Positions 24,431-32,263 of a stretch of 64,000 nucleotides of DNA are shown one piece after another (position 1 is the stretch's first letter; each line of letters starts with the position of its first letter). The position numbers and the translations under genes are program-made. Source of the stretch: an uncultured Clostridia bacterium (lineage in GTDB: Bacteria; Bacillota; Clostridia; Oscillospirales; Ruminococcaceae); NCBI GenBank assembly GCA_947631575.1, contig CANRLW010000002.1, forward strand, positions 62,001 to 126,000. The letters run 5' to 3'. The notes under the pieces are model-generated. The model was given only the letters and a program-made list of their open reading frames with translations, was not told the origin of the DNA and made no database searches.

Positions 24431-26431
24431 TCAGAACCCTTCAGGATCTTTATACTCGTCGTTTTCGCTGTCCTCGGGAACATAAACGTGATAGTTGTTC
24501 TTTCCGTTTTTCTTTACGAAATACATCGCCGTATCAGAGAACGAGATAAGCTCGTTTACATCTGTAGAATGATCGGGGCAGTATGTAATTCCTATTGATA
24601 CCTTTATGTTTATCAGCACATCGCTTGTCGAGGTATAGCCCATATAAAGCTCATCGATTATGTCCATAGCGATCTGCTCTACATTTGCGATATCGTCCTG
24701 GTTTGTCATGCAGATTACAAACTCATCGCCGCCGAAACGTCCGGCAAAACCGCCTCTGCCGTCTACTCTCTTTTTGATAGTATCAGCGACAAATTTTATA
24801 ACCTCATCGCCTATCGAGTGTCCGTAACGGTCGTTTATAAACTTAAAGTCATCGACGTCGAGGAACAAAACCGCGATCTTCTTCGGACCTCTGCGGTCAA
24901 GCTCGGTATTGAGCATTGAAGTAAACGTACTTCTGTTGTAGAGCTGTGAGAGGAAGTCGAACGACGCGCGCTCGGAGAGCTGGAGTTCGAGTTTCTTTTC
25001 GTTATTGATATCGGTCATAACGCCGATAACTCTCAAAAGCTCGCCTGTACGGTCGGTTACGCAATTTGCGCGGAACGATACCCAAACCTTATCGCCGCTC
25101 TTGGACTTTATCTGATACTGTGCGCTGTAGCCCTTCTGACCTTTGAGCATTGCGCTTATGTCGCGTTTATACTTATCCGCGTCTTCAGGCGCCATAAGTC
25201 CGTCTATAAAGCGTCCGTTTGAAAGCGTCGCGCCCTCTGTTTTAAGATCGAATTTCGCAAGAGCATTATCGGAGATGTACATTCTTTCCTTGCGGAAATC
25301 CCACTCGAAAAGCATGTTGTCCGAAAGTTTTGAAATCGTCTTATAACGGTCGCTGTTTATCTCAACTTCATCAAGGAACTCGTTAAATGACGCCTGGATA
25401 CTGCCAAGCTCGCTCTTGCTGTTTTTAACGTCAAAACGCATAGCCGTAAGTCCGTCTTCGGGATCTATGCTGTTCATCGTCTTTATCATTTCGGTCATGC
25501 TGTTTACGACCTTTTCGATGAGGAAAACGCCGAGCAGGCAAAGCGCAACCGCCAATACCACAAGAACGACTATAGAAATGATCGACGACATCGGCATACC
25601 TACAGAGCCTTCCATAAGACCGATCCAACGCCAGTTTGTCACATTCGGGATAATTCCGCAGATATATGTATAACGTCCGGCAGTACCCGTATGCACGCCT
25701 TCGGTAATATCAGAAGAAGTAAGATTTACATTAGATGCATTAAAGAACGTAGAAAGCTCATTTGTCAGAGCCTTATCGACCTGTGCCGCGCTCATAGTTA
25801 TACCGCTGCCGTTGTAGTTTACGGTATTTCCCTCGTTGTCAATGAGGACCAGATGAGCCGAGCCGCCGTCGGTATATGTACCAGCAAGGGCAGTTGCAAT
25901 AAGACCTGAAGAAGGAGAAATGACGAGGCAGACATAACCCTCCGTCTGTTCGTCCGAAACGATCTTATGAGAAACATAGAACGCGTCCGTGTCATATTTG
26001 TCCCACTGTAAAAGCGTCGAAACCGCAGGCATGTCATTGGACTCGAAATGCTCGAACGTATTTCCGTCTGCACCGGGTACGGCAGAGCTTATGACAGTTC
26101 CGTTTTCATCGAGCAGCAAAACATCTATTATGCCGGTATCAGCCTCGGCAAAGTTCTTTACGGTATTGTCCGCGCCTGTGCCGCCGTTCTTTACCGCATC
26201 GACAACAACATTGAGTTTTGCAAGAGCCGCCGCATCGGAGCTGTACTTTGAAAACAAAGTGCCGAGCGAGCTTGCCTTTGCATATGAACCGTTCTGAAAT
26301 TCGCTTTCTCTTACGCTGTTGTTAAAGCCGATAGCCGAAACCGCTCCGACCGCGCCTATAATAATGGCGGGGATGATCGCAAATACTATCAGCACAACAA
26401 TAAGAGAATACTTCATCGTGTTCTTTTTCAT
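24431..26431 (-). CDS. Membrane diguanylate cyclase with dCache-like, PAS and GGDEF domains
   Basis: The 666-aa protein should make cyclic di-GMP from two GTP. It has an N-terminal membrane segment (about residues 8-30), an extracellular sensor region of about 260 residues, a second membrane segment near 292-316, a linker, a PAS domain (about 370-490) and a C-terminal GGDEF domain. The active motif FGGDEF near 561-566 is intact, and the metal site FLDVDDFKFINDRYGHSIGDEV near 520-541 is complete. The RxxD inhibitory site normally found just before GGDEF is not seen, so feedback inhibition may be absent. I chose ATG 26431 because GGGGGA lies eight bases upstream. The gene has its own promoter and a structured leader. 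Confidence 0.93.
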   Translation of the reverse strand: MKKNTMKYSLIVVLIVFAIIPAIIIGAVGAVSAIGFNNSVRESEFQNGSYAKASSLGTLFSKYSSDAAALAKLNVVVDAVKNGGTGADNTVKNFAEADTGIIDVLLLDENGTVISSAVPGADGNTFEHFESNDMPAVSTLLQWDKYDTDAFYVSHKIVSDEQTEGYVCLVISPSSGLIATALAGTYTDGGSAHLVLIDNEGNTVNYNGSGITMSAAQVDKALTNELSTFFNASNVNLTSSDITEGVHTGTAGRYTYICGIIPNVTNWRWIGLMEGSVGMPMSSIISIVVLVVLAVALCLLGVFLIEKVVNSMTEMIKTMNSIDPEDGLTAMRFDVKNSKSELGSIQASFNEFLDEVEINSDRYKTISKLSDNMLFEWDFRKERMYISDNALAKFDLKTEGATLSNGRFIDGLMAPEDADKYKRDISAMLKGQKGYSAQYQIKSKSGDKVWVSFRANCVTDRTGELLRVIGVMTDINNEKKLELQLSERASFDFLSQLYNRSTFTSMLNTELDRRGPKKIAVLFLDVDDFKFINDRYGHSIGDEVIKFVADTIKKRVDGRGGFAGRFGGDEFVICMTNQDDIANVEQIAMDIIDELYMGYTSTSDVLINIKVSIGITYCPDHSTDVNELISFSDTAMYFVKKNGKNNYHVYVPEDSENDEYKDPEGF

Positions 26432-26605
26432 CGTTATTCCCCCTGATGATAAAAATATTGAAAATGAGCCGATATGACCCGTGCCGGAGCAAACCCGCAA
26501 AAGCCTTTACGCCGCTGTTTTCAGCCGCATATGCCGCGCGGATAAATGCTTTTTATCCGACGTTCGGTTTTTCGGCATTCTTTCATTTTCAACACAGAAT
26601 AATCC
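26432..26605 (-). promoter_or_regulatory. Structured leader of the diguanylate cyclase gene
   Basis: Between the predicted start of transcription (about 26605) and the start codon lie about 174 nt with several pairings: atgccg with cggcat enclosing ggataaa/tttatcc (about 26521-26574), and a gctg/cagc hairpin near 26508-26525, followed by a GC-rich stretch. This is more structure than an ordinary leader. Its position before a cyclic di-GMP synthase suggests a riboswitch, but I cannot match it to the GEMM-I or GEMM-II consensus. Confidence 0.4.
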
Positions 26606-26611
26606 TTTTAT

Positions 26612-26640
26612 ATTATACAATATTGATTAAAATAAATCAA
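26612..26640 (-). promoter_or_regulatory. Promoter of the diguanylate cyclase gene
   Basis: On the minus strand TTGATT (26640-26635), a 17-bp spacer and a perfect TATAAT (26617-26612) form a sigma-A-type promoter about 180 bases before the cyclase start. The 26641-26699 stretch is AT-rich and shows nothing else. Confidence 0.75.
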
Positions 26641-26699
26641 GTGATATTATAAATTTTATAAACATTATACAGTTTTTCTAAAACTTTTTTGGTGATTTT

Positions 26700-27554
26700 T
26701 TATCTCATAGATGAGAACAAATTTTTCATATCCTCTGGAAACGGGCTTTCGAGAAAAACCATTTCGCCCGAAAACGGTTTTTTAAAGCTTATCTTGCCGC
26801 AATGAAGAGCCTGACGGTTTATCATTGTCCTGTCGCCGCCGTACATTTCGTCGCCGAGTAAAGGATATCCGATATGCGAAAAATGCACGCGGATCTGGTG
26901 TGTTCTTCCTGTTTCGAGTTTAATTTCAAGAAGTGTAAGACCGTTTTCAAAAAGCACGGGTCTGAAATGCGTCACGGAGCGCTCTCCGTCAGAGCGGACG
27001 CAGCGCATAATTATGCTGTCGGAAACTCTCGCTATGGGATAGTCAAGTGTTCCGGGCTTTTCTATATTTCCCTTTACCACCGCATAATACGTTTTATCAA
27101 AGCTCTTCGGCAATATCGGCGCGGACAGGAAATTCTTCGCGCAAAGGCAAAGCCCCGTTGTGTCCTTGTCCAAACGGTTTACTGCGCGAAAAATGCAGTC
27201 GGGATATTTTACCGCGAAATAATTTCCGAGCGTGTCGGAATAATGCCCCGCAGAAGGATGCACCGCAAGCCCCGCGGGCTTGTCGAAAACTACCGCGTCC
27301 TCGTCGTCGTAAACTACAGGCGCAAAAAGACTGTTATTCGGCTCGAACCCGCATTTTTCTTCGGAAGTTCTGATGGTTATGCTTTCTCCCTCGCATACTT
27401 TGTCTATTGTGCGCAATATGCCGCCGTTTCGGATAATTCCCCCGTTATGTTTTAATATCATAACGGAGCGCCCCGAAATGCCGCGTCTTTCAAGAAAGGT
27501 TTTTGCCGAAAGTCCGTCCTCGCTTTTTTCGACTTTAAAAACTATCTCTCTCAT
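26700..27554 (-). CDS. RluA-family pseudouridine synthase
   Basis: The 284-aa protein converts specific uridines in rRNA or tRNA to pseudouridine. The RluA catalytic Asp lies in AVNRLDKDTTGLCLCAKN near residues 143-160. Other signatures are VFDKPAGLAVHPSAGH near 88-103, LETGRTHQIRVHFSHIGYPLLGD (split near 218-240) and LHCGKISF near 253. An S4-like N-terminal region is present (residues 1-70). The family has several targets (RluA, RluC, RluD), and the site modified here is not clear. It is the last gene of the alaS-to-rluA run and starts one base after the DHHW gene. Confidence 0.92.
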   Translation of the reverse strand: MREIVFKVEKSEDGLSAKTFLERRGISGRSVMILKHNGGIIRNGGILRTIDKVCEGESITIRTSEEKCGFEPNNSLFAPVVYDDEDAVVFDKPAGLAVHPSAGHYSDTLGNYFAVKYPDCIFRAVNRLDKDTTGLCLCAKNFLSAPILPKSFDKTYYAVVKGNIEKPGTLDYPIARVSDSIIMRCVRSDGERSVTHFRPVLFENGLTLLEIKLETGRTHQIRVHFSHIGYPLLGDEMYGGDRTMINRQALHCGKISFKKPFSGEMVFLESPFPEDMKNLFSSMR

Positions 27555-27555
27555 T

Positions 27556-28767
27556 TCAGCTTGTCAGAGCGAGCTTTTTGAGATAGCTCTCGTCGCAGAA
27601 CGTTATGGCGTTATATACAAACAATATCTGGTCATACTCCCGTATATTTACAAAGCGGTTAAGGTCGGTGTTTATATAGCGCAGGTCTACCATTGTTATC
27701 TTCTTATAATGCTTTGAAAGGAACGGAACGAGCGAATGGGCATAGCTGTCTTTTACTATAAGAAGTTCTTTGTCGTTGTCAACATCTGTTTCAATTGTAA
27801 CAACGGGAACATTGCTCCCCGTAAAAGAAGAATACTTGTCCTTTACTTCGAGATAATCCCTTACATAGAGCGAATCAAGGGTTTCTACCTCATCTCCGTT
27901 TATCCTTGTCATCTTTACGCTTGGTTCTCCGCTCGCAAGGAAATAATAGTCGATGCTGTCGGGGGTTATGCTCTCGTCGAGGGTTTTTGAATAAAGCGTT
28001 CCCCGGAAGGAATTGCTCGCCGTTTCAACATTGAATTTGTCAAGACTAATCGCATTAAAACCGAGTTGCTTTGCAGCCGCGCAATATGCATAATAAGCGC
28101 CAAGACTCGTCCAGTGGTGATCCGTGCGATAGTAAATATACTCGTCCGCTCTGCCCGAAAGATAGCTTAAAGCGTCAATGACATTTATGTTTTCAAGCTT
28201 TTGGGAACATTCGTCTATAAATGCCTTTTCATTTGTAACGCCCGCATACGGCGGTATTCTTGATTTATATATTTCCTGAGCTGTCGGAGCAAGCATAAAG
28301 AACATGGGAATGTCCGAATATCTTTCGGCGAAATCATTTACAGCGTTTACAGAGTTTTCAAACTCTTTTTCGTCATAACCGCGAAAGCTTTCTATCATCA
28401 TGTCGTTTATGGTATAAACGCCGTTTATTTCTTCCTTTCCCATAAGTCTTGAAAGCTTGTTTGATGCCTTTACCCAAAGCTCGCGCCCCGCAAGATGATC
28501 GGAAAAATACGTTTCAAAATCGTCCATAAAGCTTGCGTCTTCACGCTCTACAAGATAATCCCATTTGAACGCGTCAATGACGTCTTCGAGGTTTTCCGCT
28601 TTATTGAGCTTTGTCTGATTTACAAGGCTAGGAAATTTTGCAAGAGTACGGTTTTCGTTTTCACTTCTGTCAGCTTTCGGAAGTAGTATGGTCGTTATCG
28701 GTATGACGAGCAGTATTATCGCAAAAAGCGCTATCATGAGCTTGTCGGGTGTCATTTTAAATTTCAT
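27556..28767 (-). CDS. DHHW/AlgX-like SGNH-type protein
   Basis: The 403-aa protein has one N-terminal membrane segment (about residues 9-28) and an extracellular domain with the family motif YRTDHHWTSLGAYYAY near 217-232. A Ser candidate is in LIVKDSYAHSLVPFL near 340. DHHW proteins (PF14286) are relatives of AlgX/AlgJ and usually stand next to an MBOAT acyltransferase; together they move an acetyl group across the membrane and onto an exopolysaccharide. That arrangement is exactly what is seen, with the MBOAT gene 19 bases upstream. The acceptor polysaccharide is unknown. Confidence 0.88.
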   Translation of the reverse strand: MKFKMTPDKLMIALFAIILLVIPITTILLPKADRSENENRTLAKFPSLVNQTKLNKAENLEDVIDAFKWDYLVEREDASFMDDFETYFSDHLAGRELWVKASNKLSRLMGKEEINGVYTINDMMIESFRGYDEKEFENSVNAVNDFAERYSDIPMFFMLAPTAQEIYKSRIPPYAGVTNEKAFIDECSQKLENINVIDALSYLSGRADEYIYYRTDHHWTSLGAYYAYCAAAKQLGFNAISLDKFNVETASNSFRGTLYSKTLDESITPDSIDYYFLASGEPSVKMTRINGDEVETLDSLYVRDYLEVKDKYSSFTGSNVPVVTIETDVDNDKELLIVKDSYAHSLVPFLSKHYKKITMVDLRYINTDLNRFVNIREYDQILFVYNAITFCDESYLKKLALTS

Positions 28768-28786
28768 AGTCTAATGCTCTGCCTCC

Positions 28787-30220
28787 TTAAAAGTTGAAGT
28801 AAAGAAAAGGATTATAGGTCGAAGTCGTTATAAACGCGACGCTTGCGAGCATGACCGCCGTCTGGATAACGGGATAGCCGTACATGACCCACTTCGGAGC
28901 TTTTTCCCTTATCGTTTTCGCAAAATTCTTCAGAATATCCGTTGAGCCGATAATGCATACGGCAAACATTATGCCGTAGTTTACAAAAGAGCGTTTCGCA
29001 AGATCGTCCGCCCAGACTCCGTTTGCGCCGAACATTGCTCCTATATAGGTAAATACCTGTCTGAACATTTCGCCGAAATCGGTCGTTCCCGGTGCTACTC
29101 CATCGAAAAAGATAAAACCGAAAACAACTAAAACAAAGGTGTAAAGCCAGCTGAAAAACGACGGAATCTTTTCGAGGAACTTTCCGAGAAACAATCGCTC
29201 AATAACTATCAGCACGCCGTAAAATAATCCCCATATCATAAAATTCCATGCTGCGCCGTGCCATATGCCTGTCGCAAGCCACGTTATGAGAATGTTTATA
29301 AGCGTGCGGACATATCCCTTTCTGTTTCCGCCAAGGGGTATATAAACATAGCTCCTGAACCATGCGCCGAGCGTCATATGCCAGCGCCGCCAGAATTCCG
29401 AAATGCTTTTTGACATATAAGGATAATTGAAGTTTTCGGGGAAATTAAAGCCCATCATTTTTCCGAGCCCTATCGCCATATCCGAATATCCCGAAAAATC
29501 AAAGTATATCTGAAACGTAAACGCCAATATTCCCAGCCACGCTGTTCCCGCCGAAAGAGTCGAATAATCGAGGGCTTTTATTTCCGTCCAGAGCGCGCCG
29601 ATGTTGTTGGCGATAAGAACTTTTTTCCCAAGTCCCGTTATAAAGCGCGAAATGCCACTTCCGAGCATTTTTTCATCAACGGTTCGCTCGTCGATCTCGT
29701 TCTGGATATCCTCGTATCTTACGATAGGCCCCGCGACTATCTGCGGGAAAAGAGTTACGAACGCCATAAAACTTACGGCGTTTTTCTGAACCTTTATATT
29801 CCTGCGGTAAAGGTCAATGGTATAACTCATCGACTGGAACGTAAAGAAACTTATTCCTATAGGGAGCGGTAAATTCGGGTTCGGTATTTCAAGCCCGAAC
29901 CATGCGTTTACGGAGTTTATAATAAAACCGAGGTATTTGAAAGTGCCCAAAAGTCCTAAGTTCATTAAAATTGACACTATAAGACAAGCGAGCCTTATTT
30001 TCGGTCTGTCGTCATATTTTGCTATGATCCTGCCCGCCGTATAGTCTATGAAAGTAGATGCTATCATAGCGAGAACATAAATAGGTTCTCCCCATGCATA
30101 GAATATAAGCCCGCTTATCAGAATGACAACATTCTTAAACCTTTTCGGAACAAGATAATAGATTATCAGCGTCAATGGCAGAAATCCGAAAAACAAAAAC
30201 GTAAGGCTTGAAAATACCAT
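28787..30220 (-). CDS. MBOAT family O-acyltransferase (AlgI/DltB-like)
   Basis: A 477-aa multi-pass membrane protein with at least ten hydrophobic segments. The membrane-bound O-acyltransferase family signatures are visible: SFFTFQSMSYTIDLYR near residues 125-140, FDFSGYSDMAIGLGKMMGF near 240-258, FWRRWHMTLGAWFRSYVYIPLGG (split near 277-299), and the catalytic His in GIWHGAAWNFMIWG near 320-333. It is of the AlgI type and partners the DHHW protein downstream to acetylate a cell-surface glycan. It shares its last base with the RNase M5-like gene upstream, so the pair was placed inside the alaS-holA housekeeping operon. Confidence 0.92.
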   Translation of the reverse strand: MVFSSLTFLFFGFLPLTLIIYYLVPKRFKNVVILISGLIFYAWGEPIYVLAMIASTFIDYTAGRIIAKYDDRPKIRLACLIVSILMNLGLLGTFKYLGFIINSVNAWFGLEIPNPNLPLPIGISFFTFQSMSYTIDLYRRNIKVQKNAVSFMAFVTLFPQIVAGPIVRYEDIQNEIDERTVDEKMLGSGISRFITGLGKKVLIANNIGALWTEIKALDYSTLSAGTAWLGILAFTFQIYFDFSGYSDMAIGLGKMMGFNFPENFNYPYMSKSISEFWRRWHMTLGAWFRSYVYIPLGGNRKGYVRTLINILITWLATGIWHGAAWNFMIWGLFYGVLIVIERLFLGKFLEKIPSFFSWLYTFVLVVFGFIFFDGVAPGTTDFGEMFRQVFTYIGAMFGANGVWADDLAKRSFVNYGIMFAVCIIGSTDILKNFAKTIREKAPKWVMYGYPVIQTAVMLASVAFITTSTYNPFLYFNF

Positions 30221-30816
30221 TACTTCAACTCTCCCAAAATCTTTTGTGAAACGTTTAAAAATTCCTCACGCGAATACAGCGCGTTTACCGTTTCTAAAAA
30301 CATATTTGCCGAAAGCCCCGACGGAAATCCGAGCTTTTTTTGCAACATTCTGCGCTTTACCGCGGAGTTTTCTCCCCCGCAAATTCCGAGGTCGAAAAAA
30401 TCAGATTTTGTAACGGGGTCATTCTTTTGTGTGCATTCCTCCGCAAAGACCCCCGCTCTTTCAAACGCTGCGAGCAACACCTTTTCCGTCATTCCCTCAA
30501 CTCCGAGAAGTCCCTGCTTTGACGGAGCGCGTTTGCGCTTTTCTTTTCCGATTATTTCGGGGATATAGACGTTTGTTATCTTTCCGCAGCCGATAATGTT
30601 TTTAAGCCTGGAGCGTATCTGAAAACCCGCGCTGTCGCTGTCGGTGAGCAATATAACGCCTGTCTTTTCCGCAAACATTTTTATGAGCGCGGCGGTCTCC
30701 TCGTCCTTGTATATCGAAAAACCGTTTGTCGGTATTATCACCGCGTCAACATAATTTGAGAGCGTTATTTTGTCATACTTGCCCTCAACTATTATCGCTT
30801 TGTTTATTTTAATCAT
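30220..30816 (-). CDS. Toprim protein related to ribonuclease M5 (DUF4093)
   Basis: RNase M5 matures the ends of 5S rRNA. The 198-aa protein has a Toprim domain with the Glu in IIVEGKYDKITL near residues 8-19 and the DxD motif in VILLTDSDSAGFQIRSRL near 54-71, followed by a DUF4093 C-terminal region (KRAPSKQGLLGVEGMTEKVL near 93-112). This is the RnmV plan. It lacks a visible ribosome site: the ATG at 30816 lies inside an 8-bp tandem repeat that also holds the holA stop, so translation is probably coupled to holA. Confidence 0.85.
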   Translation of the reverse strand: MIKINKAIIVEGKYDKITLSNYVDAVIIPTNGFSIYKDEETAALIKMFAEKTGVILLTDSDSAGFQIRSRLKNIIGCGKITNVYIPEIIGKEKRKRAPSKQGLLGVEGMTEKVLLAAFERAGVFAEECTQKNDPVTKSDFFDLGICGGENSAVKRRMLQKKLGFPSGLSANMFLETVNALYSREEFLNVSQKILGELK

Positions 30817-30842
30817 CTAATCATCTAATCATCTAATCATCT
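30811..30842. repeat. 8-bp tandem repeat at the holA/rnmV-like junction
   Basis: Four perfect copies of aatcatct (30811-30842) cover the gap between two genes. On the minus strand the repeat supplies the TAG stop of holA (30835-30833) and, two units later, the ATG of the Toprim gene (30816-30814). There is no AGGAGG-like site in between. Slippage of one unit would change the intergenic spacing by eight bases. Confidence 0.95.
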
Positions 30843-31891
30843 GTTTTCTTGAGCATGGATATCTCCGCAATTGCGCTTTCTACAAGAGTTCTCCTGTTCA
30901 TCTTAGAAGAATTCAAGAGCTTGTTTGTCCTGTATAAGACCGTTATGCAGTCGCTGAGGTATCTCAGAGGAAGTTTTGCTGACTTCTGATATGCATTCTT
31001 TACCGCAAAGCTCCTGCCGCCGTAATATCCGAAAGCCTGAGCCGTGTCCTGATAGCTCTTTCCCGCTAATTTTCCGACCTTTGCGCGGTATAGGTCGACA
31101 AAATATCCCGACAGAGTAAAAAATATCCTGTGCTCGTCAAATCTCTGTATAAAAAGCTCATCGAGTATCTCAAAAGCCTTTTGCGTTTTTCCCTCAAACA
31201 GCGCGTCTGCAAGGGTATATATACCCGCGTCCGCACGCTTTGGCACAAGCGCGTTCAGGTCGTCCTTTGTTATCTCGCCGCTCTGTCTGTAGGCGCATAG
31301 TTTTTCTATCTCGTTTCCGAGGACAGTCAGGCTCATGCCGCATTCTTCCGCAAGAAAAGCCGCGTTTTCTCCCGAAATGGTACAGCCCCCACGCTCGACT
31401 TTTCTTCTTATCTGAGTGCAGACCCTGTCCATTGACAAAAACTTGAACTCGCAGACTGCGCCGTTTTTGTCCGCCGCCTCTAAAAGCTTTTTGGGCTTTT
31501 CTTTTATCTTTTTGCCGTTATAGGTCTCGGGCGGGATATGGAGCTGTTCGATTATCAGAACGGAAGAATCAGGGATATTTTTAAACAGCGCGAGATAATT
31601 TTTCTGCTCGTTCAAGTCAAGCTGTTCAAGGTCAAGATCCTTTATCAGCGCGCACTTATATTCCGCAAATACGGGCATTCCGTCAAGATAATCCGCTATC
31701 TCCGCAGAGCGCGGCGCGTCCGCGAACTTTATAAAATTCATATCGCGGACTTCTTCGGGCACGGCGGCATCTATTATCCTGTCGGCATAGGTCTTTACAA
31801 GAAAATCCTCTTCGCCGTACAGGAAATATACCCGCGAGAGAACGCCAGTCTTAAGCTCGTTTTTAAGCTGTGTTTCGGTCAGTCTGCCCAT
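30833..31891 (-). CDS. holA: DNA polymerase III delta subunit
   Basis: HolA opens the sliding clamp as part of the clamp loader. The 352-aa protein fits the family in length and order: VYFLYGEEDFLVKTYADRI near residues 19-37 (a degenerate Walker-A-like region), IKDLDLEQL near 83, CGMSLTVLGNEIEKLCAYR near 184, and the C-terminal LRYLSDCITVLYRTNKLLNSS with helical lid features. It lies four bases after the hit gene, inside the alaS operon. The last codons lie in the 8-bp repeat. Confidence 0.93.
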   Translation of the reverse strand: MGRLTETQLKNELKTGVLSRVYFLYGEEDFLVKTYADRIIDAAVPEEVRDMNFIKFADAPRSAEIADYLDGMPVFAEYKCALIKDLDLEQLDLNEQKNYLALFKNIPDSSVLIIEQLHIPPETYNGKKIKEKPKKLLEAADKNGAVCEFKFLSMDRVCTQIRRKVERGGCTISGENAAFLAEECGMSLTVLGNEIEKLCAYRQSGEITKDDLNALVPKRADAGIYTLADALFEGKTQKAFEILDELFIQRFDEHRIFFTLSGYFVDLYRAKVGKLAGKSYQDTAQAFGYYGGRSFAVKNAYQKSAKLPLRYLSDCITVLYRTNKLLNSSKMNRRTLVESAIAEISMLKKTDD

Positions 31892-31895
31892 GGTT

Positions 31896-32246
<351 letters not shown>

Positions 32247-32263
32247 CTAATTATATACAATTA

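Noticed and set aside
26470..26590. Cyclic di-GMP riboswitch (GEMM) before the diguanylate cyclase
   Set aside because: The stretch is structured and contains a gcgtaaaggc segment, but I cannot align it to the GEMM-I or GEMM-II consensus. I keep it only as an unassigned leader.
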